Shown here in pieces: positions 23,510 through 35,894 of a stretch of 64,000 nucleotides of DNA. The stretch covers positions 9,597,721 through 9,661,720 of the forward strand of contig NC_061869.1 in assembly GCF_907164915.1 (NCBI RefSeq), in the 5' to 3' direction. The notes beneath the pieces were generated by a model that saw only the letters and a list, made by a program, of their open reading frames with translations, did not search any database and was not told the DNA's origin. This DNA comes from Impatiens glandulifera. Its lineage: Eukaryota > Streptophyta > Magnoliopsida > Ericales > Balsaminaceae. The number at the start of each line of letters is the position of its first letter. The stretch's first letter is position 1. Position numbers and translations under genes: made by a program.

Positions 23510-24900
23510 CCCCGGAAAAATTCTGCCCGGTTTAACTATATTGTACAAGTTTGACTTCCTTTTTCCTCGAGGTAATTTGCCCATTCATGCTTGCGAAAGA
23601 TAGTTATGTTGCGGTGAAGTAGTTGTCTTCTTCTCGAGCATTTCTAGATCTAGATTCAGATATCGGGGCAAACATTTATTGGCTTTGTTAAGCCATATAT
23701 TGGTGTAAATTGTTATATGTTTAGAAGATTTGATTTGTCACATTGTGCATTATTGAATTAATGTAAGGTTGATATACAGTTTCTTGTTTATTGCCCCTTA
23801 AGAGCTCATTTGATATTGGTTATTTTGAGTTTTTTAAAAGCTTTTACAAAAACTCTCTTTATATTACATTGGTACAATTAAATTTTGAATAAAAATAATA
23901 TTTTAGTAATTTATTTTAAACAAACTTCAAATAACTTATTGTTTATCAACAATCTTTTTTTTTGTTGAAGAATATTAAATTTATTTTAAGGTTGAGATAT
24001 TTTTTCAATTTATCGATGACTTAAAACTCTGTTGTCCGAATTCATGATTCGTTTGTACAAATATGAACATAATTTACAAGTTCATTAATATGGACAATAT
24101 ATTTTCCTTAATTGTCAATCTCACAAATAAATATCACAATATATTTTTCTTAATTGTAAATATAATATTTACAAGTTCGTTTGAATATTTTTTTAAAGAT
24201 AAATAATACGAATAACGAATGGAACAACGGAAGAGGTAAGACCACGAATTCGACGTGACATAGGTAAAAGTCAGATTTATGTCTTTGTTTTCGTTATACG
24301 TTCGTTTCCGGTATCATTTTTCATTTTTAAATAAGTTACCGTATAACATATTTCTTTGTTAATTAAAATAATTTGTATTTATAAAATATATATATTATTT
24401 TTTATATATCAATGCACTTTATTGTGAAGGTAAAGTAAATCCCATTTTATTCTTACTAATAATGTAACTATAAGTGATTTTTTCTCCATTTGTAAGGAAA
24501 AATCTTTATTAAAATTACAATAAAGGTAACTTGTCTACAATATGAACATAATCAACATAGAAAGTAAAAATGAGGAAAAAATGACATTGAGAATACAAAG
24601 AGCCTGTGAAATTAAATTTTATTATTGACCCATAATTTAAATTATTATATTTGTTATGCTAGTAAAAATTTAATAATTTAGACAAACTGGATTATAATTT
24701 TAAAAAATATTTTTTATACAAAAATTAATAAAATATTCACCTAGAATCTAGATACAAATACATATTATAAAAAAAAATATTTTTTAATATTTAAAACCAA
24801 ATCTAAATTATAATGTTAAAAAGATTTTTTTATAACAAATAAAACATTTTTTTTGTTTTAAAACATGATTTTTCAAAAAAAACAAAAAAAAACTTCGTCT
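23510..24900. other. Spacer between GALT2 and BRCA1
   Basis: The first ~250 bp are probably the GALT2 3' UTR (more balanced composition, 'aattaatgtaagg' near 23,755). The remainder is AT-rich with no coding sequence. Both flanking genes are on the plus strand, so this spacer holds the 3' end of one and the promoter of the next. Confidence 0.6.
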
Positions 24901-24902
24901 TC

Positions 24903-24913
24903 TTCCCGCGAAA
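24903..24913 (+). promoter_or_regulatory. E2F-type site upstream of BRCA1
   Basis: TTCCCGCGAAA matches the E2F consensus (TTTSSCGC and its mirror overlapping). It lies 163 bp upstream of the BRCA1 ATG. Plant DNA-repair and S-phase genes are commonly E2F targets, so G1/S control is a reasonable inference; binding is not shown. Confidence 0.6.
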
Positions 24914-25075
24914 CTCCATTAAAATTTTCAAAGCTGATGAAAATGTTTGCCGCCCTTTTCTTCTACTCTCACTCCTATTTCAAACCCTACCCATCTCTTT
25001 TTACTCTTTCACTCTCTCTCTAAACTATCCATTTTCTTTGTACCCAGCAAAAAGAATCGAAAACGCAGTGTAAAG

Positions 25076-28000
25076 ATGGAAGATTTCTCAAACTTGGAGA
25101 AAATGGGCAGAGAACTGAAATGCCCTATCTGGTAATCTCTCAAAATCTTGAATTTATCAATACCATTATATGAATTTGACATTCTCTTTTTTGATCTTCT
25201 TTGTTTTCAGTTTAAGTCTCTTGACGTCGTCTGTTTCACTTGTATGCAACCATGTCTTTTGCAAGTAAGTTCTTCAATTAAAGTCTCCATTTTTCTGATT
25301 CTTTCATGGGTAATGAAGAAAGACTGAATCTATATTACTTTTACCAATTTTGTAGTACATGTATTCAGAAATCCATGAAATCAGCTTCAGATTGTCCAAT
25401 CTGTAAACTCCCATTTCATCGCAGAGGTATATTCATAGTTTCCATTTAGTTTGTTCTTATAATGTTAAAGAACCTAAAGAAATCAGCTTCAAATACTGTT
25501 AAAGAACCTAAAGAAAGAAGAAAGTAGATTGCGAGGATGAAAGAGATTGATATCAAGAACACAATTAGTTTAGCAGGCATGCATCTAAGTGTTTTCTGAT
25601 GCAGAGATTCGTCCTGCTCCTCATATGGATACCCTGGTCAGCATTTACAAGAGCATGGAAGTTTCTTCTGGAGTTAACATATTCAGCACACAAATTGCGC
25701 CTTCCTCCAAAGAGTTGGGTATGTTCACTAGTCTGGTTTTATAAGGTTAATTTCCCTTTCATTTGGGTATGGTTGTTATTTGACCAGTTTGTCAAATTTT
25801 CTTACTACAGAACAAGAACCACAGAATGGGAAAAGTTGCCAGACTGAACCAATAAAACAAAGGAAAGCAAAAGGAAAAAGTGCTAAATGGTCTATGAGTG
25901 CTAGTCCAAAAATTTCAAAATCTTTAATGAATAGACCATCATTTCCCACCAAGAAAAGAATTCAGGTTACAAAACATCATATTCCAGAAACTCCCAAGGT
26001 GGTAGCTGAAAGTTCTAATGGATTGAGGGGAAAGTCTGTCCTTGATGGCGAGGGAGAAACAGGATTAGCACCATTTTTTTGGTTGAGAGAAGAAGAGGAT
26101 GTTGAAAAGTTAACTCAACAGACAGATGATGATACCATCTTTGGAACACCACCATGTGCCCCTTGTTTCAGTGATATTAAGGACTCAGATGACGACGTTC
26201 CTGATGATTTGGCTCTACAGGTAAATTATATCATATTGAAACACTTCTTTTCAGAATCTTCTAATCTCATTATTTTATTCTCTTGAAGAAAGTTTGAACT
26301 TTGCTAATCAACTGTTTATTTACATTTCATGCAGGATGAAGCTGATTGTGAAGTAAATAATGAAAATTATGTAGACAGTGAGATGTTTGAATGGACACAA
26401 AGACCTTGTTCACCTGAACTGGGTTCCAGTCCACTGAAAACACAGGTGTGTTTGTATACTAGAATATAGTTAAATATATCAAATCAATAAAAGTCCAATT
26501 TGGTCTCCCTAAAATCTTCATATCTGTTTCTTCTTGCTAACTGTCTTACTAATTATTGAGTTACTTTCAGATCAAATCATCCTCTCAGACATTGGCTACT
26601 TCTGTTGAAAAAGAAAATGAGAAGATAAGTGTACCCACTCTATCAACCCAAAGAACTGGAACTAAAAATAGGATCAATGAAGCTATTGAATCTTCTAAGA
26701 GTGGGAAGGGGAGACGTGGAAGACCTTCCAAGAAGCAAGTGAAGGGGACAAAGGTTCAAGGTTTTGAAGTTCATGTTGATTTATCAGATAAAACTGAAAA
26801 TCCTCTTCATAGTGATAATAACAAGGGTAGTTCTATCCATTTGAAGGAAAGGACATGCATGAGAAACAGCTTCGAGTGTGACATCAATGGTAAGGAATTT
26901 AAAACCAAGAAAACTGTTTTTCTTCTAAATGTTCAAAAATCTTAATATCATGTGGAAGTATTCACTTGATTGACTGCTTTCATTAGGTGGGAATCAAAAC
27001 ACAACAGAGAACTCTACTTTGCCTGAAAATTTCACCAGGATATCAAAAAAGAAGAATTTGTTGATGAAAAACTCAGGTAGGTTCATTATGAGTAGTATTT
27101 ACTATTTAATTTATATTCAATGTTTGTTCCTTTATACTTCATGAATACAAGATTTTTGGTTCTTGTCTCAGAAAATATTGAAGGTAATGCGACCCATCCA
27201 GAACATGGTCATGGTTCAAGATGTTCAAAAAAACGCAGGACTTCTGACTGTAGTAACCCAAAAGTGGGGTTGGCTAAAGATGCTCTAACTGATGCTGACA
27301 ATTCTGCAAAATTAAACCAAACTATGGGAAAAGTGCAAAATGATACTGAAATAAAAGTTCTGCAAAATTCATCAGACAAGGAGATTGCCACCAACATATC
27401 TAATACAGCTGCTATACTTAAATGTGACAATGTTCCACCCAAAGTTGAGTGTGGTTTTTGTCATTCTGCTGAGGAGACTGAGGTAAATACTTCTTTACAT
27501 TCAACAATGTTTTTCTTTCTACGTTTTTCATCACATTCTTGATTTCTTAGAATGAAAATGAATTGCAGTTTTCAGGAGTGATGGTTCATTACTTAGACGG
27601 GAAGCCTGTTGATGTAGACCATAATAGTGGATCAAAAGCCATACATGCACACAGAAACTGCACAGAATGGTAAGAACCAGTGTCAAAATTGAGAATCATT
27701 ATTTTTTATTCCTTCAAATATCATGTGAATCACATATGAACTATTTCCCTGATTGTTAGATCACAGTGACATGTCTGTTGATTACAATGGTTGGAAAAGT
27801 TGCAACTGTGAATTGTTTGTGGACTCCATTTCTTTTCTTGAAACACATTTTATTATTTATTAATGGATGTTGGAACTTTGAATATTCTATCTGGTTTATT
27901 TATTCTCTTGTTTAAGTGACAAGTTTGACTACTTAATGAATATTGCAGGGCCCCAAATGTCTACTTTGAGGATGATAAAGCTATTAATTTAGTGGCTGAA

Positions 28001-30270
28001 TTAGCTAGGAGCCGAAGAATCAAATGTTCTTTCTGTGGTATTCGAGGAGCTGCTCTTGGTTGTTATGACAAGAGTTGTCGCAAGAGCTTTCATGTTCCTT
28101 GTGCAAAACTGACCACGCAATGTCGATGGGATAGTGTAAGTAATATCAGTTGCACTTAATTTGGAACATGAAATTTTGAGATTTTTATTATTGTTATTAT
28201 TAATTTTGTTTTCTTCTGATTTTGCTGCTGTTCTCACAGAATAACTTTGTGATGCTTTGTCCTCTTCATGCCTCTGCCAAACTTCCCTGTGAATTATCTG
28301 ACTCTCAAGTAAAGAAAATAAGCAAAAGTACTCCCAAAAGGTACTTTAGTAGACTTGTAGTACTAAACTAGTTTGATTTTCTTGGATATTTGCTACTTTC
28401 CTTTTTTAACACATCTTAATGACTTTATTAGTAGATTTTCATGATTTTCTTCTTGCTTGCTTAAAAGTTGATTATTTTAATTGTGAGTTAATTTGCTGGC
28501 CTTATGAAATCACCCTGGGGCCTTGTTTGATGAAGGTACAAATAACCCTTTGTCCCATCATCAATCACTTTATCAGTTAAATTAATTCAATCAACATTTG
28601 ACCCAAATAATCCACTTTTTTTTTTTCAAACTAAGATTGTTTTTCCTTCCAAAATTCATTTAAGAAAAACACATCAAACAAGCTCCAAATCCCTTTTAAT
28701 GTCAGCAATAAACACCAATAAGGTTTAGTCTAAGATTTATACAAAAATATTCATATAAAGTTTTTCCCTTCAAAGCTTCATTTATGATGGTAAATATATT
28801 TTATTTTTTTGCAGAATATGTGAAGTTCGTCATCAAGAACCTGTGGTTGAGAATAGTGACAGTAATTGGCATTGGGGATCATCTAAGAGATACGTTATCT
28901 GTAGTTCAGCTTTAACCAATGTGGATAAAGTGAGCATTTGATTCTCTGAGCCTCATTTTTCTGAAATAGCAAATGAAAATTTTCATTGGTTAACTAAGTT
29001 TATCCCTGAAAATGCAGCAACTTGTTTCTGAGTTTGAGAGGATATCAGGCATACAAATAATGAAGAATTGGGATCCCACTGTTACCCATATCATTGCATC
29101 TGCTGATGAAAATGGAGCTTGCAAAAGGACACTCAAAATTTTGATGGGTATTTTGGAGGGAAAGTGGATTTTAAAAGCAGAATGTTAGTGTGCTTTTTTC
29201 CTTCTTGTTTGAGGACTTATTATTCTTAATCTTTAGGCTTTGACTTTACCTGTTCTTGGCAATCTTGTGGTATTTTCAGGGATTAAAGCTTGTTTGGAAG
29301 CAATGCAACCTGTTGATGAACATCTTTATGAAATTAACTGTGATGTTCATGGAATCAAGGATGGTCCTCAACTTGGAAGATTGCGAGTCTCAACCAATGT
29401 AATATTCTTCTTCCATCCTTCAAACAAGCCTAATTAGCTACATTGCTAACACCATGAGTCAGTGAATAACATCTGATCATGATCCAATCCCTATTTTTAG
29501 CATAATGTTAAATTTGTGAGGTTGTTCAAGCTCTGCTTCTACGCTCTATATTTTATTTGGAATTAAAGGAGAGTTAGCATAACACCCTACAACAATGGTT
29601 TCCCGCTTAAACTTAAAGCGTTTTCAGATGAAATCGAACCTGTGACCTTTTGGTCTCTTAAACCAACTCTTACTTCTACATTCTATTTTGAATCATCAAA
29701 TTTCAGTAGATTTCTTTCTTTACTTCCTAGGTTCTCTTCTCGTATATATGACCTGGCATAACAGCTTACTATCAGGAATCTAAGCTGTTTATAATTAAAA
29801 GAAAACTTACTTGGATTTGTTATCCTAACAGCTAAGGGATTATCTTTCACTCTTAGCCTCTTAGTTTTGTGCAGCTTTGTGCTATAGCCTTCTTTAGAAA
29901 AGAAAAGGAAGATTTATCACTTTCATTTTTCCTTTTGCAGCAATCAAAGCCATTTGAGGGATGCAAGTTCTTCTTGGCTGGAGAATACACAACATCTTAC
30001 AAAGGGTATCTTCAAGATCTTGTTGCTGCAGCTGGAGGTGTGGTTTTGCAAAGGAAGCCCATTTCGAGTTCTACTAGTTTTTCATCAACATTCATTGTTT
30101 ACAGCCTTGAGCTTCCTGAAAAGTGCAATCCTATAAAGAAAAACATGATATTTAACAGAAGAAAGACAGATGCAGAAGCCATTGCAAATTCTACTGGATC
30201 CATTGTGGTAAGCAATTCATGGGTTTTGAACTCTATTGCTGGTTGCAAAATTAGACCCCTCACAGGATAG
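25076..30270 (+). CDS. BRCA1: BRCA1 homologue: RING / extended PHD / tandem BRCT DNA-repair protein
   Basis: E3 ubiquitin ligase subunit acting with BARD1 in nuclear DNA double-strand-break repair. Sixteen coding exons by GT-AG sites: 25076-25131, 25211-25264, 25356-25426, 25605-25718, 25811-26220, 26335-26445, 26571-26889, 26987-27076, 27172-27482, 27569-27669, 27949-28135, 28240-28340, 28815-28929, 29018-29183, 29280-29398, 29941-30270; 2655 nt, 884 aa, no frame breaks (Arabidopsis about 941). RING ligands are C16, C19, C31, H33, C36, C39, C50, C53. The extended PHD runs ~499-625 (CGFC at 502-505, then CAKLTTQCRW). BRCT1 is ~668-760 and BRCT2 ~778-880 (KFFLAGEY). Plant BRCA1 blocks PFFWLREEED and MFEWTQRPCSPE are present in the middle and separate it from BARD1. 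Exon 15 end and exon 16 start fit splice rules but were not confirmed by transcript. Confidence 0.93.
28518..28686. mobile_element. MITE in BRCA1 intron 12
   Basis: Starts ggggccttgtttgatg and ends cacatcaaacaagctcc; the ends are inverted (CTTGTTTGAT / ATCAAACAAG). About 170 bp. It accounts for the unusual length (474 bp) of this intron. Tourist-like by its ggccttgttt terminus. Confidence 0.6.
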
Positions 30271-32089
30271 ATAGATTTGGTTTAAATTATTTTTGGTTAG
30301 GAAACTTATATGCTTTCAATTTGGATCTCATAGGTAACTTGCTATAATTTCATCCTATTTTGTAAGTTAATTGAATTCAATTTTTGCTCTTGTATGTTTA
30401 TACTGATTTTCAATCATTTGAGACATTTTGTTATTGAAGAAATTTTCAAATGTTTTGTAATTTATTTCTTACCCTTTTCAGATCTCATTTTGAGTTGTAC
30501 TAATTGGATATTTAGTAAAATTTATTTAAAAAAATATATATAATCAAATTAAACTTTTGTGACAAAAATATGGTTTTACAAGACACAACTTGGTTATTTG
30601 CTTGATGAAGTAACACATTAGCTTGATTTTTCAAGGTGAGTAAACACAGTAAATCTATCAAAATCATTAACTAGTTGGGTATAATCCTTATTCTCATCTT
30701 CATATTTTGACCATAGCAATGTAATTTGATGCTTCTAAAATATTTGAAAAGAGACTTTTTCATATGGTGTGAAAAATGAACCAAATTAAGCATCAATTTA
30801 ATGTATTATTCACCTAAAAATAAATTATATACAAAATATGATAATTATGTAAGAGATTTCTCAATATCAAATGACTCCTTATCTCAATAAGAGTGGAACT
30901 GAGAGGAACAAAAAAAGTCTTTAACCTATTTTTCTTTAAAAAAATTGCAAAAATTAATAGTTGGTTGTTGAGGTGTTTGAAATTGAAACCGCAAACTTGG
31001 TTGGAGTGAATCAATCGGTTCATTTTCCAATTATTTTCTAGTGAATTATTTGGCTACAAATGAACTGTATGACGTTTAACGATCAAGTTCGACCGATGCA
31101 TTTACTTCACAACGTTATTATTACGATGATAGAAGAATTTTTTTCTAAAAAACTGGTAGAGATGGACAATAAATTCATTGATCTTTTACGGATTTGCAAT
31201 CTCGTTAACGCTAGATTTTATGTTATGTCTGTTCGTTAGTGAATATTTTTGGGTTATTTTTTTATTGTTGCTCTCAAATGGTTTCTCGTTGTATTTCGGA
31301 TGTGTTTTGTGTAAGGTGAACACTCTATTTTTGTATTATTTTTGTTGTTATAATTAAATGATTATCATTTAAATCATTGCACATTTGTTAAAAAATATTA
31401 AATTACCTTTTTTTGTTTTCTTCTTCTGTTTAGAGCCACATTTTTTTTTAGTTTTAACCATATTATTTTTAGTTGTAAATGATAAGTAACTGATGTTATT
31501 TTAGTTTTAAAGAGTTTATTATTGTATTTGAAAATTATTTAGAAAAAAACTATTAGGAAATCTAAAGTATAAAAAGGTTACCTAGAAAACTAAGTCTTAA
31601 TACTTTTAGCTTGAATGCACATCATTTTTTTGTTTTAATAATTCAATAAATTTATTTTAAATAAATTTTAGTTTAATAAAAAACACTAAGTACTAAGTAG
31701 AATTCGAATTGACATTGATATTAATATTCTAATTTCAATTTCAGTCTAATTGGGATTTTACAATTTAATTAATATATTTAGAAAAATGATAAAATTATAA
31801 TTTAATTATAATTCTTATATTTGAAAAAATATATAATAATTTAAAAATATATTATCTATATTATTAAGATATTGATTTGACACAATCTATTAAAATATGT
31901 CAAATGTCAATAATTATTGTCTAAATGTCGATTATCATTAAGAAAAAAATACCGGTTCACCATACTAATTTACTAATTAAAAAAAATATATATTGGTTCG
32001 ACATGTTGCCTTCCTAAATAAATAAAACAAAATATCGGTTCGATATTTTAACTTCCTAGAATAATAGACAAAATGAGAATGAATGCGAA
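30271..32089. other. Spacer downstream of BRCA1
   Basis: AT-rich; the first ~200 bp are likely BRCA1 3' UTR. Short frames here have no recognisable product. Repeated 'atatcggttcgatatt' and 'tattggttcgacat' motifs at 31,950-32,055 suggest an old inserted repeat that I cannot delimit. Confidence 0.5.
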
Positions 32090-33150
32090 ATGAATTGGTT
32101 GGATTATATATTATTTTCGACGGTTAAGTTTTTTGTCATTGTTAATGAGAGTTCTCAGGCATTTTTCGAGAGCTCTCGAGGGATTAGACAAAGTGATTCA
32201 CCCTCTCATTTCATGTTTGTCATTATTATGGAAGCTTTCTAAAAAATATTGGTTTTCGCCAAAAACTCGAGACTCATTCGTGGAGTGAGTTGTGGGTTAA
32301 GAAGAAATCAATTTGTCATATCACATTTGTTTTTCGTTGATGACACGCTCTGCAATTTTTATGCTACATACATAAATTTTAAACACTTTCAATATATTTT
32401 ATGGTTATGCGGTGCATGTTTAGGTTTCGAGTTAATCTTAATAAGGCATACATCTTTTTCTCATATTCTATTTCGAAAAAAGTAGGACGAGGATGACAAA
32501 TGTGTTGTGATTCAAAAATGGTGGTCTTCCGTGAACCTATATTGGTATGTAAAAATGTCACAATTAAGGATATGCTTAATCATCGGTCTAGTGGTTTCTC
32601 TAGCCGACTAGGTATAAAAAGAGATTACACATTAGGGAGAGTTGTCTCATACTTGAGTTTTATTTGTGACAAATGCTTATTTTTCAATAGGGAATTGGGG
32701 AGGGAATGACGTGGTGTAATCTGATTGACAGAAAAATAACAAAATTTATCTCTTTTCTTTCTCTCTTCACCTTTTATCATTTTTCCAATCAGTGATATAG
32801 TGACACATCATTCTCTCCTCCATTCTCTTTCTCTATCAATCCTCTTTATTTTTACATTGTCGAGAGGTGACTAGTATCCGAAGTTTTTTGTGCAGTATTA
32901 TTGAGATTCATTGGGTGATATGACATGCCTACATATTTAGGTTATCATCCCAATTATTTTTTGATGGACTATCTAGTTTGAGAGAAATCGTCGAAATTTT
33001 AATTAACGTATTCATTCGATGCGTATAATTCATAATGATATTATTATGACACTTTATGAGATTCGTTTCGGAAAGTCGGTTGAGTCGGTCGGGGATTTAA
33101 TCATTCTTCTCGAAGACTTAAGAGATCGATACCTATTGAGTAACGTTTTT
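32090..33150 (+). pseudogene. L1-type LINE reverse-transcriptase remnant
   Basis: Broken frames resemble plant L1 reverse transcriptase: FFESSRGLRQSDSPSHFMF (normally RQGDPLSP), then a FVDD box at 32,333-32,344 (normally FADD), and downstream a zinc-knuckle-side region. Several stops and frame changes. No poly-A tail or target duplication recognised, so limits are approximate. Confidence 0.65.
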
Positions 33151-34559
33151 TAGTTGTGTTTAAACGATTTTTTATCATTTTAATATACATTGGACATTTT
33201 TTTTTAAATATTCTAAATTAAAAAATATATATATATATATATTATAATTCGAAAAGTTAATTTTTTAATTATTTTTCATATTTTAAATTCATAAATTCAA
33301 AAAAAATTATTAGATCAATAATTGTAAATGATAAAACAATATGATATTTTTATTTAAAAAAAAATAGAAAAAATAATTATTGAGAATTACAATTTATGTT
33401 AATTCTAATTTTATTGAAATTCTAACAGTCTACCAAATTTAAAACTAACATCCCAATTTCAATCTAAAATTTACTCTAATTCTAATTCAAATTCAAATTA
33501 CATTCAATATAAACCCTGCCATAAAAGATCTATTCCCTGTACTTGTATTAAATATTTCTATTTTTACACTTGCGAATAATATTTGTTTGCATAAAATAAA
33601 ACAAATAATATCAATTAAGCTCTCTTGAAGTAACATGGATCTAACCCTCATGAATTAATCAATCACAACTAATCTTAATTATAAAATAACTAAGAAATAA
33701 TTTTTGAAAATTTATAATAAATCTCATACAACAATAGATATTCCAAAAAAAAAGAGATAATTTCAAATTACAATCTACCCTGAAATAAAATTAATGAAAA
33801 ATATCTTTTTGACACTTACGATAAGGTTAAATCTGTTTCCGGAAAAGATAACGATCATACACATTTAACGTATTCTTTTTCGAAAAGACGATAAACTTTT
33901 TAGATCTAATTAATTTTCTACATAAAAATAAAATAAAATCCCTTTTGTAGAAATTGCAAATCCACCAAGTGGATTCAGTAAGCCATCAATAATTATATGT
34001 TTTGAAAGGAGATAGTTAATCCATAAAAAAAATGTATTGAGGGAGTTAATCAAATTTCCTTATTGATTTCACCAAGTTAAATTGTTTTAAATAGAAAAAT
34101 CTTGAATGATCGATGTTAAACAAAATCTAATGTATCTTTTTCGTGTTAGATGCGACAGTTAAGCATCGATCAAACACCATATTGTGTGCCAGCCAAGCAT
34201 CGATCAAACACCATATCTAAATCCATTCTTTCACTTTTTAAATAAATGTTGCATAAAATTTCTTAGAAAAAATAAATAAAACACTACATGATGAGCTGTG
34301 TTAGAGGCTGATATAGCTTAAGATAGAGTAGAAATGTTTTTGGGTGAAATTATCAACTTTTACATTAATTCTTTGAGAACAACTTCTAACCATCTCCCCC
34401 TTTCCAAATGAAAGCATCCTCATCTCTCCATGATCTGACTTTACCCATGAAAATCTCATTCTATCTCTTTCTCTTTGTCATGGTTACTATGTTTTCTAGA
34501 TCTTACGTTAAAAATTCGGTGCTTATATATCGTCGTGTTGAAAAACAGAAACACTCACT
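33151..34559. other. AT-rich spacer upstream of the response regulator
   Basis: No coding signal. Contains (TA)n at 33,221-33,242 and the short direct repeat at 34,160-34,215. Confidence 0.6.
34160..34215 (+). repeat. Direct repeat of 22 bp, period 34
   Basis: The word starting aagcatcgatcaaacacc occurs at 34,160-34,181 and again at 34,194-34,215 without mismatch. Lies about 0.9 kb upstream of the response regulator ATG. Role unknown. Confidence 0.8.
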
Positions 34560-34586
34560 CCATTCCTTTCCTAAAGATTATTAACA

Positions 34587-35122
34587 GGTATAGAAGTTTT
34601 TGAATCTTTTGATATATCTACAAAATGCAGCTCAAGTGTTTTATTAGTTAAATTTGTTTCAATATTGTTGTCCAAACCTTTTGATTTAAACTCGGAAATT
34701 TGATTTCTATACAATATTTTGTTTAACTTACTTTTAAAAGATGTGAAATACTTTCAAATACAAACAAATTTTAATTTATACTCTCATCAAACTCTTCGGT
34801 CAGATATGTTGATTAAGAACTGAAATTCTACCATACTAATGAGTGTTGAATTATAAGAGTTTACTTTAATGTCGAGTTATTAATGCGAATGTAAATAGAT
34901 TATATTATGCATATAACTCTAAAATAGATACCTTTCTCTTGCTATTTTGATTAGATGTAAAAAATACTAAGTCTTGAATAAATTTCAAATATACCTTAGA
35001 AACCATGAATAAGAAGAAAATCTCATGATGTGCAACATTTAGATGTGTATCATTTAATGCTTATAATGAATGAAAATTATATCAACTTAATGAATGATCT
35101 ATCTCCCTTAATGAAATTTCAG
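34587..35122 (+). other. Probable 5' UTR intron of the response-regulator gene
   Basis: Donor 'aacag|gtatag' at 34,586/34,587 and acceptor 'aatttcag|gataagc' at 35,122/35,123, 16 bp upstream of the ATG. The upstream exon (about 34,540-34,586) is more balanced in composition. Not confirmed by transcript. Confidence 0.5.
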
Positions 35123-35138
35123 GATAAGCAAAGCAGAT

Positions 35139-35894
35139 ATGGCCTGTAAAATGGGTAGCTCTAGCTCAAAGGATCTTATGGGCAATGGTATGAAGGGGGA
35201 CAATGCTCCTAAGTTGTCTGTGCTTATCGTAGATGATGACGCGATTCTGCGAAGAATACACACTATGTTCTTCAAAAAGCATGGATTTGAGACTACTGCG
35301 GTTGAAAATGGACAAGAGGCTATCAATTTGTATCGCTCCGGTTCGTGGTTTCATCTAGTTCTCATGGACAAGGAAATGCCTGTTATGGATGGACCCGAGG
35401 TTAGTTTTCTCTTCCTATTTCTCTAGATATTTCTTATGTTCTATTCTTATAGTAAAATGTGATTTTTTTTTAATTGCTAGATTTTAGCATAAAATTGCAT
35501 CTATTAAACAATGCCTTTTGAAGATATTTACACAAGTATTTTGTACAATAAATTTGAGTGTTTATCATTTTAAATATAGTTGAACAACTTCTTTATTAAC
35601 CATCTCATGATATGAGTGGGAAAAAGATCAATATTATAGGAAAAATCACATTGAAGAATCTCTTAAGTATACTCAATTCTTTTATTTATGAAAAATTAAA
35701 TTGAACAATAGGCAACAAGGGAGCTTAGGGCTATGGGAGTAAACAACATGATAGTGGGAATGACTTCTCGCGATAGAGATTCGGAACAACAATCATTCAT
35801 GGAGGCTGGCCTCGACAACTGCTACATCAAGCCATTGACTGCTAACGTAGTTGTTTCTCTTGCACAAGCCATTGCCAACAAGAACTCGGAGTAA
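35139..35894 (+). CDS. Type-C two-component response regulator (ARR22/ARR24-like)
   Basis: A stand-alone phospho-receiver domain of the cytokinin-type His-to-Asp phosphorelay; type-C members lack an output domain and probably drain phosphate from phosphotransfer proteins. Two exons, 35139-35399 and 35712-35894, give 147 aa (family about 140). The receiver spans ~25-145: acidic triad VDDD at 31-34, phospho-acceptor D77 in LMDKEMPVMDG, conserved T105 in GMTSRD, and K127 in YIKPL. Start at MACKMGSSSS; the second ATG (residue 5) is a possible alternative. The single intron falls after MDGPE. Closeness to type-C rather than type-A is judged from the HTMFFKKHGFETTAVENGQEA-like helix and the short termini. 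Confidence 0.9.

Noticed and set aside
25076..30270. Calling the RING/PHD/BRCT gene BARD1 instead of BRCA1
   Set aside because: Both plant proteins share this domain order. The PFFWLREEED and MFEWTQRPCSPE blocks and the GALT2 neighbour fit BRCA1 as I remember it, so BRCA1 was preferred.
30814..31023. 69-residue minus-strand frame downstream of BRCA1
   Set aside because: AT-rich spacer, no homologue recognised and no regulatory context.
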